NCBI GenBank assembly: GCA_947471745.1
Contig: CANJKZ010001109.1
Coordinates: forward strand, 4,333,501-4,397,500
From: Closterium sp. Naga37s-1
Lineage: Eukaryota; Streptophyta; Zygnematophyceae; Desmidiales; Closteriaceae
Length of the DNA: 64,000 nucleotides
Reading direction: 5' to 3'
How positions within the stretch are numbered: position 1 is the first letter of the stretch; every line of letters starts with the position of its first letter. Below are positions 1 through 11,998 of the stretch, in pieces. Under the pieces are notes generated by a model. That model was not told the origin of the DNA. It did no database searches and saw only the letters and a list, made by a program, of their open reading frames with translations. The position numbers were made by a program, and so were the translations under genes.

Positions 1-1670
1 CTAGATGACGTTCTCCCTTGTTTTTATCTTTGTGGTATCTGCCAATCATGAAGTCTTTGGTGTTATTGATGGGGGTAGGCCCACACATGGCATACCATAA
101 CATTTGCACCGTTCTAAACAATCCCTTTGAGTAACGTTAAAAATCCCACAACTTCAAAATGTGTAGGATTTATCTAGCTACCTATGCTGCTTTACAAGTG
201 CACAAAAGAATATTGACTGAATATCCAGCCGTGTGCTCTCTAAGGGGACCGATTTTCCAGCCTGCAATGGAGGTGTACACTGAATGCACATGTCGGGATC
301 CCTGTTGTAAAACACCCGAGATTAATAGATGTGAGCCAAGTGTTCAACAGGGTTAAGTACACAATGAAAATCCGGACTTCTTTGTTTCCATAACGCGCAA
401 TTTCACCCAGCGTCACAACGTCACTACACACCCTGAGCACAAGCAACAGGGGCCTCTAGGCGCCATAGTGGGATAGACGGGCAACATGTAACATGTTGCT
501 CGAAAACAACGGTTTGGCACTAGTCACATGGCACAATACTGGGTACCGGTATGAAGTTGAAATGCTTGGTACCAACGGTTGGGCCTCTAGGTTGAATGAT
601 GGAATGTACCCATTAGAGTACATGGCTAGCTAGGACGTTTCGTATTCCCTTGTACTCTTATTTATGGCGTTGTACTTGCCTGTTTTTATTCCTATTAAGC
701 ATATAAATTCACCCTGCTATTGAGGATTTGGGCCCACCACCACTAGATTAGATGTGTGCGAACCTACCCGAGGTGATCCTGGTTACGATCATCTCCTGAT
801 CGCAGCACGTGGTGCACGAATATGAAGATGAAATGCTGGGTACCTTTGCAACGCACTACAACAGCAACACATCTGGTTTATCATCTAAACAAAACTGTCA
901 AAAGGAGATAGGAAATGTGTGCGACCGTCAAAGTCACGGTACTATTACCTGTAAGGCACTTAGAAGAGTGGACTGTACCACTCAGAGGACATGGCTAGCT
1001 GGAACTATTAATCATGTGTTTGATCTTGGTTGTATTGTTCTATGTCAAATACATTCACTATGATTTGACTTTCTACCACAAGACCTCCGCTACCAAACTA
1101 TTATAACAATTCTTATGCTATTCAAAGGTCTTTTACTCAAACAACGTTGGTATGCAGGGGCGTATGCGCTCTCACATACTACACAAAGAAATCCTGTTAT
1201 CCTACTCCTAACTGGCTAGTATTCGTACACAAACAACACATTGTTCTGGACTTCACTACCATTGCCACATTCAAACCACTCTCAACCGTGAGACGTTCAT
1301 AAGCTATGTGACGATACAATTTAAGGGCAAAAAGACGAATAATTTATCACGACATTAATGGATATTTACACAATATTCGTTCGCCAACTTATTGGCATCC
1401 CGCGGAACATCTCTTAGCGGACAAAACGGATGTTGCTGTTTCCGTATATTTCCACCTGTCGAGCTCCTGGAACAATCCACGTTTCTCGCTCCGTTTTTTA
1501 ACCTACGTAGTCGCCCAATCACGGAGCCGCAAGTGTGGGTCGGTTCGACGTGACGAAGCATTTCCATGAGTCCTTGTACAAGTCGGGGGAGACATTTGAC
1601 GCCGGTTTCACGGACTGGGCAGGGTTATTTAAAACCCGTTGTGATGTTTGTTCGTCCCGTGCCTTCCCAC
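1..1670. other. No gene recognised; old diverged duplication
   Basis: No open frame here resembles a protein I know. Two stretches, about 549-635 and about 818-1000, share blocks: a segment reading ATGAAG..GAAATGCT.GGTACC and a later ACATGGCTAGCT block. They look like two old diverged copies of one repeat, perhaps LTR-derived. Base composition is more AT-rich than the Copia that follows. Confidence 0.4.
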
Positions 1671-4600
1671 CTGAGGTGTTGATCGACTGGATCCGCGCAG
1701 CTCGTCTCCAGCTCAGGCAGAGCTTCGGCTCGGACTTTCCTGTTCTGCGTCTGCACTCTGACAGAGGTGGACAGTTCTCCTCTGGCCTTCTGCGAGCCTA
1801 CTGTCGTGCACGAGGCATCCGCCAGACCTTCACGCTTCCGGACTCTCCACAGCAAAATGGGATTGCTGAGCGCCGCATTGGCATGGTCATGGACGTCGCC
1901 CGTACGTCCATGATGCATGCGGCTGCCCCCCACTTTCTGTGGCCGTTTGCGGTTCGGTACGCGGCGCATCAGATCAACCTTCACCCCAGGGTCTCCATGC
2001 CGGAGACCTCCCCAGCTTTGCTGTGGACGGGGAAGGTTGGCGATGCGTCTGCGTTCCGTGTCTGGGGATCTCGGGCGTTTGTCCGCGACTTGTCTGCGGA
2101 CAAGCTGTCCCCTCGTGCTGCTCCTTGCGTCTTCCTTGGCTTCCCCCCTGACGCGCCAGGGTGGCAGTTCTACCACCCCACCTCTCGTCGTGTTCTGTCC
2201 TCCCAGGACGTCACGTTTGACGAGTCGGTCCCCTACTACCGCCTCTTCCCCTACCGCACTCCGTCCCTCCCCCCGCCACCGCTCTTCCTTGTGCCAGGTC
2301 CCCCCCCGGTAGACCCCCTCCCCCCTCAGGGTCCTGCCCCTTCAGGTGTGTCCCAGGTAGACGCCGTCGAGCCTGTCGAGGTTACTGGTGACTCTGGTGC
2401 TGCTGAGGGTGCTGAGCCTGGGGGTGCTGACTCTGGGGGTGCTGAGCGTGTGGGTGCTACGCCTGGGGGTGCTGAGCCTGAGGGTGCTACTCCTGGGGGT
2501 GCTGAGCCTGGGGGTGCTGAGCCTGGGGGTGCTGAGCCTGGGGGTGCTACGCCTGGAGGTGCTGAGCCTGGGGGTGCGGAGCCTGAGGGAGCTGGGCCTG
2601 CTCGTGTGGCGTCTGGCGGTGCTGAGCCTGGAGGTTCTCCGGGTGCTTCGTCTCGGCGGGAGCCACTCTCTCCACAGGAGCTGCGCGAGTGGTTTGCCCG
2701 GCGCTGGAGGCATGCTGCTGGAGCTGGAGGTTCTTCGGCTGCTGAGGGTGCTGGTGCCGCGGGTCCCGGAGGTGCTCGTACTGGGAGTACTGGAGCTGCT
2801 GGGCCTGCGGGTACGACTGGAGCTGGAGCTGCTGAGGGTGTTGACGCTGAGGCTACTGCTGTCGGTCCTGGAGGCGGTCCTGCTGGGGGTGCTACTGGTG
2901 CTGCTGGAGGTACTGGAGCTGGAGGTGCTGCTGGCGCTGGTGCTGCCGCTGGGGGTACTGGTGCTGTCCCTGCCGTGTCTGGAGTCGCCGCGCGGCCTCG
3001 ACCGTACTTCGTTCCGCTCCTTCAGCAGGTTCTTGGTCTCCCGCCTTCTACTGGTCCTCCTCCTCCCTTAGAGTGTCCACAGCCTGTCCCGTCACAGTTA
3101 CAGTTACAGCCGGCCTCCCCACTGCCAGCTCCTTCTCCCTACACTGGTCCTACTGGAGGTCTGGCTGAGCGTCGTGAGCCTGCGTCTCGCCCTGCGTCGC
3201 CTGTCCGTCCTGCTCGCTCTAGTGGTCGTGGTTCGCGTCAGCGTCCTCCTCCTATCCCTGGCACGCACCGGATGTCTCTGCGTCCGTCCACTGCTCCTCT
3301 GCGTGCCCCTTTGCCTTCTCCTCCTGAGTCCTCTCTTCCTGCTCTTCCCGACCCGGAGTCGGACTCTCTTCGTGCTGCCAGTCCTACTGTCACGCGTCTC
3401 CTTGCTACTGTCGTCACTGACCCTTCCTTTGAGTCCACTGCTGTGTCTGCCCTAGTTGCTGAGCTCGTCGACTTTGCTGCTCGCTGTCGTCTAGACTACG
3501 CTGCTAGTCTTGTCGTTGAGTCTGAGTCTGTCTGTCCTCCGTCCGTCGGGGGTGAGTGTGCCCTTGGCACGGACGTTCTTGAGGACAGGCAGGAGGAGTT
3601 CCAGTGTTTGGCTGCTGCTTCACCTCATCTCGTGTCCGTACTGCTTACCCCTGAGGGAGACCCGGATGCACTTGACATCCCGACTCCGCGCTCTTACGCG
3701 GAGGCGATAGAGGGTCCCTACTCCTCTCAGTGGCAGGCAGCTATGGATACAGAAATGGCTTCCTGGAAGTCCACAGGCACCTACGTTGACGAGGTTCCCC
3801 CGCCTGGGGCGAACATCGTCAGTGGCATGTGGATTTTCAGGGTGAAGCGACCGCCGGGTTCTCCGCCTGTCTTCAAGGCGCGTTACGTGGCTCGTGGCTT
3901 CAGTCAGCGGCAGGGAGTTGACTACTTTCAGACCTTCTCTCCCACCCCGAAGATGACCACTCTTCGGGTACTGCTGCACATAGCTGCTCACCGCGACTAC
4001 GAGCTGCACTCTCTTGACTTCAGCACTGCTTTCTTGCAGGGCAGCCTGCACGAGGAGATCTGGCTGCGTCGCCCACCTGGCTTCACTGGGTCTTTTCCTC
4101 CTGGCACCCAGTGGAGCCTCCGGCGACCAGTCTACGGTCTCCGCCAGGCACCGCGTGAGTGGCACGACACACTGAGGACTACACTTGCGGCTCTTGGGTT
4201 TGCTCCCTCTACTGCCGACCCGTCGCTGTTTCTGCGCACCGACACTTCTTTGCCGCCGTTCTACATCCTCGTGTACGTCGACGACTTGGTCTTTGCCACA
4301 GCTGACACTGCTGGACTCGCCCACGTGAAGTCCGAGCTGCAGAAGAGACACACGTGCACAGACCTGGGTGAACTGCGCAGCTACCTTGGCTTGCAGATCA
4401 CCCGGGACAGAGCACGCCGCACCATTACCCTGACTCAGTCACACATGGTGCAGCAGGTCCTTCAGCGCTTCGGCTTCACGTACTCCTCGCCTCAGGCCAC
4501 TCCTCTGCCTACTCGCCACTCGCTCTCAGCTCTGCCTTCGGATGAGTCCGTAGAGTCGAGTGGCCCGTACCCAGAGCTTGTTGGCTGCCTCATGTACCTG

Positions 4601-5257
4601 ATGACCTGCACACGACCTGACCTCGCATACCCTCTTAGCATTCTCGCACGCTATGTTGCTCCTGGGAGACACAAACCGGAGCACATGGCTGCAGCGAAGA
4701 GGGTGTTGCGCTACTTGTGCAGTACGTCGGGCATGGGGCTTGTGCTTGGAGGGCAGAGTCCAGTGGTCCTCACTGGGCACGCAGACGCTTCTTGGGCTGA
4801 CGACCAGGCTACGCAGCGGTCGTCACAGGGTTACACCTTCAGCCTTGGTTCCGGCTCTGTTTCGTGGCGGGCTACCCGCTCGTCTTCTGTTCTCGGCTCC
4901 AGTTGTGAGGCTGAGATCTACGCCGGGGCCATGGCTGCACAGGAGCTTCGCTGGCTCACCTACCTGCTGACTGACCTCGGAGAGCCGCCTCGTTCTCCTC
5001 CAGTGCTGTACGTAGACAACAAGGCCATGCTGGCCTTGTGTCGAGAGCAGAGACTGGAGCACAGAACGAAGCACATTGCTCTCCGCTACTTCCTTGCTCG
5101 TGAGCTACAGCAGCGTGGTCAGCTGCGGCTTGCGTACGTGGCCTCTCAGGCCAACACTGCTGATATCTTCACCAAGGCACTTGCGCCTTGTGATCATCAG
5201 CGCTTCTGTACTCAGCTGGGTCTTGTGCCTACCTTGCCTCACTTGCTCACCCCTTGA
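1671..5257 (+). CDS. Copia-1 pol: integrase (part)-RT-RNase H
   Basis: The open frame holds the integrase core with HSDRGG and NGIAERR, then the integrase C-terminal FRVWGSRAF..FLGF block. A long linker of Gly-Gly-Ala-Glu-Pro-like repeats follows (about 2400-2960), then reverse transcriptase with YVDD at 4274-4285, and RNase H with DASWADD, SSCEAE and the final ADIFTKAL. The integrase-before-RT order identifies Copia rather than Gypsy. The frame opens upstream at 1535, but the first ~45 codons do not match the element, so the homologous part starts at about 1671. Confidence 0.88.
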
Positions 5258-5464
5258 CCTTGTTTGTACTGTTGCATATATATATACACCTGCTCTTGCT
5301 TGTCTAGCCTTATATATATATGTAATCCTGCATGTGAACTGGCCTTGTGGCCTTGAACTTGTGCTCGGAATGTGTGGTGACTTTGTGATCCACCCTGAGC
5401 TTGCTTTGCTTTGCTTGACTGGTCTTGTGACCCCTTGTTCTCCCCCACTTTGCCTATGGGGGTG

Positions 5465-5589
5465 TGTCAGATTTATATGACATAGCTACTGTAGGCTATA
5501 GTGGGGTAGCACATATGGGGTACAGTTTTCTAGGGTTTACATTTGTACCCAACTGTCCCTTAGTCAATTCATTCTCGTTCAGTTTCTCA
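5465..5589 (+). repeat. Copia-1 3' LTR (125 bp)
   Basis: It starts TGTCAGATTTATATGACA and ends TTTCTCA, and is alignable to the 124-bp LTRs of Copia-3 with scattered differences. A purine-rich tract (ATGGGGGTG) lies directly before it, as expected for a polypurine tract. The ~200 bp between the RNase H stop and the LTR is conserved among the copies. Confidence 0.85.
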
Positions 5590-6203
5590 CCGCTCTAGAG
5601 CTGTCTCTGCGAGCCTCTGTACTTCTAATAATTTTCAACAGCACAGATGGTGTTCGGCGGAACGGCCCAATAGGAACATGTGACTTCAGTTGTTTTTGCT
5701 AAGGGAAACTATTAGTAGCTGAAGTGAAAATCCCAGGAACACGTACGCAAAGTGGCCGGGTGCTTCGCTGAGCAACTCTTCACCTGTTAAGACGATGGCA
5801 AGCTTGATTCAGCAGTATAAAATAACAAGACTCGACGTTTACGTCGGAAGGGTTGCGTAGAGTTGTATCCCTTGTATTAGAAACATTATGTTAGAAACAT
5901 TAAGATAGAGTACATACATTATAATTATACTTTGCTTATAGAAGCAATTCATTAAGTTCTTCATTTTTACTTAAAACAGGTCAGGCTCGATATTTCCCTA
6001 TTATGAAGCGAAATGTTCTATAGATGTTGCTTCCCTCAAAGTTGTTAATTAATTGTGGAACAACGTGGACATGTATGCTCTTTTTGTGATTTTTATAAAC
6101 ATGAATTGTTTTCACCAACAACTTAACTCCTTTGTTCTTTCAGGTTATTATAGCGGGTTGGGCGTTTGGCATCGCTGAATGCCCTCCTCCTGTGCTGGCA
6201 TAA
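5590..6203. other. Intergenic, nothing recognised
   Basis: AT-richer DNA between two mobile elements. I see no coding frame, RNA gene or repeat structure here. Confidence 0.5.
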
Positions 6204-6424
6204 GGGCGTGCTACATTTTTTTGCGGCTGTCCGGACACGTGCGAAAATTGCGACGTCGTACGGTCGCGTTGCGACCAATTCAATGTCGTAAGGAGGCAAT
6301 ACGAAGAATGCGACGTTGTTTAGACCCTGACGAACTCAATGCCGAGATTTAACGAGTTTAGTAACCACACAATCGTCCGGACTGCTGGCCGTCAGGACGA
6401 AAAAATGAAAAATGTAACACGCCC
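6204..6424. mobile_element. MITE, Tourist-like (PIF/Harbinger type)
   Basis: A 221-bp non-coding element with terminal inverted repeats GGGCGTGCTACATTTTT at the left and, inverted, GGGCGTGTTACATTTTT at the right. Direct TAA trinucleotides flank it at 6201-6203 and 6425-6427. A 3-bp TAA/TTA target duplication with GC-rich termini is the PIF/Harbinger pattern. It has no transposase and would need one in trans. Confidence 0.75.
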
Positions 6425-6528
6425 TAAATTTTCTCGCTCTGCTGGCAGAAATTTTCTCGTTCTGCGCTGGCATCCGTCTCTTTCACAGCTCGAATTTGGC
6501 GCTGTCTTTTCTTGGTTCTTGTTCTTGA

Positions 6529-6657
6529 TGTGAAGAAATGAGGAATGAATGATGAACTAGGAAATGAGTTGGGTACAAATATGAAACCCTAGAAAGCTGT
6601 ACCCTATACTGTTTACCCCACTACAGCCTAGAAAGACTATAGCATATAAGTTTGACA
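6529..6657 (-). repeat. Copia-2 downstream (3') LTR
   Basis: On the minus strand it starts TGTCAAACTTATATGC and ends TTTCTTCACA; length 129 bp. It is only loosely similar to the upstream LTR at 11873-11998, sharing the GTAGTGGGGTA and GGGTACAGCTTTCTAGGGTT blocks. Confidence 0.8.
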
Positions 6658-6857
6658 CACCCCCATAGGCAAAGTGGGGGAGAACAAGGGGTCACAAGAC
6701 CAGTCAAGCAAAGCACAGCAAGCTCAGGGTGGATCACAATGTCACCACACATTCTGAGCACAAGTTCAAGAGCCACAAGGCCAGTTCACATGCAGAGATA
6801 TATATATAAAGCTAAACATGCAAGTGCAAGTGTTTATAGGTCAAAGTACAAGCAAGG

Positions 6858-9800
6858 TCAAGAAGTGAGCAAGTGAGGCAAAGTAGGTACAAGACCTAAC
6901 AGAGTACAGAAGCGCTGATGATCACAAGGCGCGAGTGCCTTGGTGAAGATATCAGCAGTGTTGGCCTGAGAGGCCACGTAAGCAAGTCGCAGCTGACCAC
7001 GCTGCTGCAGCTCACGAGCAAGGAAGTAGCGAAGAGCAATGTGCTTCGTTCTGTGCTCTAGTCTGTGCTCACGACACAAGGCCAGCATGGCCTTGTTGTC
7101 TACGTACAGAACTGGAGGAGAACGAGGCGGCTCTCCGAGGTCAGTCAACAGATAGGTGAGCCAGCGTAACTCCTGTGCAGCCATGGCCCCTGCGTAGATC
7201 TCAGCCTCACAGCTGGAGCTGAGAACAGAAGAAGAACGGGTAGACCGCCACGAAACAGAACCGGAACCAAGGCTGAAGGTGTAACCCTGTGACGACCGCT
7301 GCGTAGCCAAGTCGTCAACCCAAGACGCGTCTGCGTGACCACTGAGGACCACTGGACTCCGCCCTCCAAGCACTAGCCCCATGCCCGACGTACTGCACAA
7401 GTAGCGCAACACCCTCTTCGCTGCAGCCATGTGCTCAGGGAGGTGTCTCCCAGGAGCAACATAGCGTGCCAGAATGCTAAGAGGGTATGCAAGGTCAGGT
7501 CGTGTGCAGGTCATCAGGTACATAAGGCAACCAACAAGCTCTGGGTACGGGCCACTCGGCTCTACGGACTCATCCGACGGCAGAGTTGAGAGCGAGTGGC
7601 AAGTAGACAGAGGAGTGGCCTGTGGCGAGGAGTACGTGAAGCCGAAGCGCTGAAGGACCTGCTGCACCATGTGTGACTGAGTCAGGGTAATGGTGCGCTG
7701 TGCTCTGTCCCGGGTGATCTGCAAGCCAAGGTAGCTGCGCAGTTCACCCAGGTCTGTGCACGTGTGTCTCTTCTGCAGCTCGGACTTCACGTGGGCGAGT
7801 CCAGCAGTGTCAGCTGTGGCAAAGACCAAGTCGTCGACGTACACGAGGATGTAGAACGGCGGCAAAGAGGTGTCGGTGCGCAGAAACAGCGACGGGTCGG
7901 CAGTAGAAGGAGCAAACCCAAGAGCCGCAAGTGTAGTCCTCAGTGTGTCGTGCCACTCACGAGGTGCCTGGCGGAGACCGTAGACTGGCCGCCGGAGGCT
8001 CCACTGGGTGCCAGGAGGAAAAGTCCCAGTGAAGCCAGGTGGACACACCTGAAGGGGCAGGACCCTGAGGGGGGAGGGGGTCTACCGGGGGGGGACCTGG
8101 CACAAGGAAGAGCGGTGGTGGGGGGAGGGACGGAGTGCGGTAGGGGAAGAGGCGGTAGTAGGGGACCGACTCGTCAAACGTGACGTCCTGGGAGGACAGA
8201 ACACGGCGAGAGGTGGGGTGGTAGAACTGCCACCCTGGCGCGTCAGGGGGGAAGCCAAGGAAGACGCAAGGAGCAGCACGAGGGGACAGCTTGTCCGCAG
8301 ACAAGTCGCGGACAAACGCCCGAGATCCCCAGACACGGAACGCAGACGCATCGCCAACCTTCCCCGTCCACAGCAAAGCTGGGGAGGTCTCCGGCCTGGA
8401 GACCCTAGGGTGAAGGTTGATCTGATGCGCCGCGTACCGAACCGCAAACGGCCACAGAAAATGGGGGGCAGCCGCATGCATCATGGACGTACGGGCGACG
8501 TCCATGACCATGCCAATGCGGCGCTCAGCAATCCCATTTTGCTGTGGAGAGGCCGGAAGCGTGAACGTCTGGCGGATGCCTCGTGCACGACAGAAGGCTC
8601 GCAGAAGGTCAGAGGAGAACTCTCCGCCTCTGTCGGAGTGCAGACGTAGAACAGGAAAGTCCGAGCCGAAACTCTCTCTGAGCTGGAGACGAGCAGCGCG
8701 GATCCAGTCGATCAACACCCCAGTGACCTCACCCTTGCTGCGCAAGGGGAAGACTGTGGTGTAACGCGAGTAGTCGTCAACCACCAGCAGGAAGTAACGC
8801 TCGTGACCCTGTCCACGGACGCGGGCTGGGCCCCACACGTCCATGTGAAGCGTCTGCAGCGGAGCCTCTGTCGGAGGAAACTCGGAGGAGTGAGGAGCAG
8901 CGCGCTGCCGCCCCTCGACGCAGGGAACGCAGGTAGGGGCAGGCCCTGGAGGAAGAGGAGGGAGGGACCGGGGGAGACCAGAGACAAGGACACGGGAGGC
9001 CATGCCTCGGAGACGAGGCAGGGAGGGGTGACCAAGGCGGTGGTGCCAGAGGAGAGTCTGGTGAGACAGGAGACGACACGAGCAGGGGGCAGACTCAGGA
9101 CCAGACCTGGACGCCGCAGCAGACACCTGACCTGACGCAGCTACCTGACCAGACGCAGCAACCGGAGGAGACCCAGTAGTCTGTGTGTACAGGCTCGACC
9201 CCGGCCGACGAGTAAACGTGGCCAAGTGTCGGCCCGTCCGAGCACACGTGCAGTGGGTCACTCGCTGACTCGCAGGAGTGAACTGGTGAACCCCCCCATC
9301 CTGTAGATCAGCACCACTCACCAAGTTCGTAGAGAACGAGGGGAGGTAAAGACCTGACAGGGTGCCAGAGGGGGCCGCCGGACACGGGAGGACAGTGGAG
9401 AAGTGAGCAAGGACAGGACCCCCAGAGGGGTCTGCCAGAGAGACTGCAACTGGCCGACCAAGCGGCGTGAGTGTGGTGCGGTCTCGAAAGAAGGAGCGAG
9501 AAGCCCCCGAGTCAAGAGTGAAGGTGTGGGAGGCCGGAGCCGACGCAGTACCTGAGAGAGCAGACTCACCAGCACCTGAGGAAGCAGACGCACTGGCACC
9601 TAGAGCAGCAGCCTCGCTAGCACCTAGAGCAGCAGCCTCACCAGTACCTAGAGCAGCAGTCCCAATGCCCGGGTCGGGCGGAAAACACCAGTAACAGTCA
9701 CCCTCATCACTAATAGTCACAGCATACATGGCAGCAAGAATAGCATCAAAGTCAAGGTCAAAGATAGCTACTCCCGCCCTAGACAGCTCACCCCAGCGAG

Positions 9801-10374
9801 GGATCTCAGTGGCCTCAGGGAACTGGTGACGCCAAGCGTCCGTCAGGCGGCCAAAGCAGCGCTGGGTGGAGTGCGCACCTCCGCACGGCTCACCCGCGCG
9901 GTCGCCGGTGCGTAGGACGTAGGTGCACGGACCAGTACCCCCACCCCGCTGGCGTGCAGCGTACCACTCACGAAGCTGCTGAGGGGGGGGGATCTCACGA
10001 GTGCGCTGCTGCTGCTGCTGCTGCTGCTGGCGCTGACCACCACCGGAGCCGACCCTCTGCGCAGTGCAACCCCGACCAGCTCCACCTCCTCCGCCGCCGC
10101 CTCCTCCACCGCCGCCACCTCCGCCACCTCCGCTCCCACCGCCACCGCCGCCGCCGCCTCCGCCTCCACTGCCGCCACCGACGCCCCCACCCCCGCCACC
10201 ACCCCCACCGCCACCCCCACCCCCTCCGCCGCCTCCACCGCCCCCGCTAGCTCCTCCAGCGCCCCTGCCCCCCTTGCCCTTGCCAGTGCGGCGTCTCCCG
10301 CTAGGGGCAGACGCCGCACCGACCGACTCAAGACCAACGAGGTCGGCCGCAGCAGCAGAGGCAACAGAGGGCAA
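6858..10374 (-). pseudogene. Copia-2 pol region (broken)
   Basis: The minus-strand frames here encode, in element order, a glycine-rich nucleocapsid-like segment with a Cys/His cluster, a protease with DSGAS, the integrase zinc-binding HHCC region (WHHRLGHPS..CVPCVEG), the integrase core, and reverse transcriptase/RNase H with YVDD and ADIFTKAL. The protein is close to Copia-1 and Copia-3. The region is broken and shortened relative to the whole-looking copy. Confidence 0.85.
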
Positions 10375-11054
10375 GAGAGGAGAGGGGGAGCACCCCTCAA
10401 AGACAGGGGCACGAGGGTCACCACGAGAGGCTCTACAGCGACTATGCTCTTCTCTGCTGCTAGGAGGCGCTCCTCGAGGAGATCAACGGTGAGGGTGGTG
10501 GGGCAAACAGAGAGAAAGTGGTCCCTGACCGGGCGAAGGGTGTCAGGGAGGCTGGTGACTACGTAGTAGAGGGTGATGTACATAGGGGGGGGGTTCTTGG
10601 CGCAGAACTCAGGAGGAAGGGCAGCGCGGTAGCGAGTGTCACTAGTGCGTAGGTGCGTAATGAGGTCAGCGACTGTGGGAAAAGCGGCGAGGTCAGGGAA
10701 GAGGTACGGCAGGATGAGGCGGCTAAGTGCAGCAGTGGCAGGGGAAGAGTAGCGTGCAACTACAGCGTCGTACAAGGTCTTAGCACTCTTGTACTGACTA
10801 AAGTGTGCACGCTCAGCAGTAGGCAAGTGGCGGCGCACAGCAAGACGGGCAGCAGCGTCACGTGTGGCCCACTGTGAGCGAACAGTGGCGTCAGCATCAG
10901 CAGCAGGGGCAGAAGAGGCACCAGAAGTGAGGTCAAAGAGAGAGAGACCGTCTGCCCTGTCGCACTGTAGGAAAAGCTGCAGGTCATCTACCCAGACGTC
11001 AAAGTCAATGGCCCGACCCTCAGCGTCAAAAGCGAGGACACTGGGGGTAGCCAT
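9843..11054 (-). CDS. Copia-2 gag
   Basis: The open frame starts MATPSVLAFDAEGRAIDF, the same start as in Copia-3 and Copia-4. The first ~230 residues are a Copia-type Gag (UBN2/Retrotran_gag_2-like), with a W..DLQLFLQ block and QWATRDAAA further on. The later part of this frame is of low complexity and runs into glycine- and alanine-rich sequence, so its C-terminal boundary is unsure. Confidence 0.75.
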   Translation of the reverse strand: MATPSVLAFDAEGRAIDFDVWVDDLQLFLQCDRADGLSLFDLTSGASSAPAADADATVRSQWATRDAAARLAVRRHLPTAERAHFSQYKSAKTLYDAVVARYSSPATAALSRLILPYLFPDLAAFPTVADLITHLRTSDTRYRAALPPEFCAKNPPPMYITLYYVVTSLPDTLRPVRDHFLSVCPTTLTVDLLEERLLAAEKSIVAVEPLVVTLVPLSLRGAPPLLSCPLLPLLLRPTSLVLSRSVRRLPLAGDAALARARGAGALEELAGAVEAAEGVGVAVGVVAGVGASVAAVEAEAAAAVAVGAEVAEVAAVEEAAAEEVELVGVALRRGSAPVVVSASSSSSSSSALVRSPPLSSFVSGTLHASGVGVLVRAPTSYAPATARVSRAEVRTPPSAALAA

Positions 11055-11872
11055 GACAGTAGTAGACTAGCAGCTGGAGCAGTAGGGTAAGGGCAGCGCA
11101 GTGGTAGAGGTGCCGCTCTTACCGGACAGGGTGGCTCGGGCGGCTCGGCAGCTCGGCGGCTCGGCAGCAACTGCAGCTCGGCGGCTCGGCGACTCGGCGG
11201 CTCGGGCGGCTCGGGCGGCTCGGCGGCACGGCGGCTCGGCAGCAACTGGAGCTCGGCGGCTCGGCGACTCGGCGGCTCGGGCGGCTCAGGTGGCTCGGCG
11301 GCTCGGGCGGCTCGGGTGGCTCGGGCGGCTCGGCAGCAGCGGCGGCTCGGTAGATCGGCGGCTCAGCGGCGCCGGCGGCTCGGTGGTGACGGCGGGGCCG
11401 CGTGGGGACGGCGGCGGGGCCGGGTGGGGCGGCGACGAGGCCGCTGAGGGCGGCGGCGGGGCCACGAAGGGTGGCGACCGGCGCCTTAAGGGTGGGGCCG
11501 CGGGGTCGCAAGGGTGGGGCGACGGGGCCAGCAGAGGCGGCGCCGGGGCCGGGAAGGGCGGCGCCGGGGCCGGGAAGGGCGGCGCCGGGGCCGGGAAGGG
11601 TGGCGCCGGGGCCGCAAGGGTAGGCGACGGGGCCGCGAGGGCGGCGTGGAGGGGTCGCGAGGGCGGCTCGAGGAGGCCGCGAGGGCGGCGCGAAAGGGCC
11701 GCGAGGGCGGCGCGAAAGGGCCGCGAGGGCGGCGCGACGGGGTCGTAAGGGCGGCGCGACGGGGCCGTGAGAGGGGAGCGCGACTCGGGCAGAGGCTGAG
11801 CGCGCTCCGGGCAGGAAAAAAAAGTTGGTGGGCCCTAGGAACAGTTCCCACAGGGGAACCTGCTCTATACCA
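11055..11872 (-). repeat. Copia-2 GC-rich leader with short tandem repeats
   Basis: The leader between the primer-binding site and the gag start is built of short GC-rich repeats. On the plus strand, GGCGGCTCGG-type units fill 11130-11350 and GGGCGGCGCGA-type units fill 11650-11770. The same layout, with other repeat units, occurs in Copia-3 and Copia-4. No protein is assigned, although long frames exist on both strands. Confidence 0.7.
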
Positions 11873-11998
11873 TGTGAAAATGAACGAGGAATGAAAAGAC
11901 TAAGGGAAAGTTGGGTACAAGTACAAACCCTAGAAAGCTGTACCCCATATGTGCTACCCCACTATAGCCTACAGCAGCTAAGTCATATAAATCTGACA
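11873..11998 (-). repeat. Copia-2 upstream (5') LTR
   Basis: On the minus strand it starts TGTCAGATTTATATGAC and ends TTCATTTTCACA; length 126 bp. The adjoining primer-binding site TGGTATAGAGC (11862-11872) marks it as the 5' LTR. It is more like the LTRs of Copia-1 and Copia-3 than like its own partner at 6529-6657. Confidence 0.82.

Larger units (their letters stand above)
1671..5589 (+). mobile_element. Copia-1, 5'-truncated Copia LTR retrotransposon
   Basis: This is a fragment of a Ty1/copia element. It carries integrase, reverse transcriptase and RNase H in Copia order, followed by one 3' LTR. Similarity to Copia-3 begins near 1671, inside integrase; gag, protease and the 5' LTR are absent. 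The protein is nearly identical to Copia-3, but the LTR differs from Copia-3's at roughly a tenth of positions. It is broken. It may be a truncated insertion or a remnant left by rearrangement. Confidence 0.9.
6529..11998 (-). mobile_element. Copia-2, broken Copia LTR retrotransposon
   Basis: This Copia element lies on the minus strand, with an LTR at each end, a primer-binding site reading TGGTATAGAGC next to the upstream LTR (11862-11872), a GC-rich repeat leader, gag and pol. It is broken, with at least two breaks, and is shorter than Copia-3. The two LTRs are dissimilar and no 5-bp target duplication is visible (CTTGA before 6529, TCCTC after 11998). That suggests either great age or recombination between two copies. 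Confidence 0.88.

Noticed and set aside
2388-3071. Collagen- or elastin-like host gene
   Set aside because: The Gly/Ala/Glu/Pro repeats lie between integrase and RT of a Copia element and recur at the same place in the other copies.
10064-10492. Polyproline frame antisense to Copia-2
   Set aside because: It is the reverse of the glycine-rich nucleocapsid-like region of the element.
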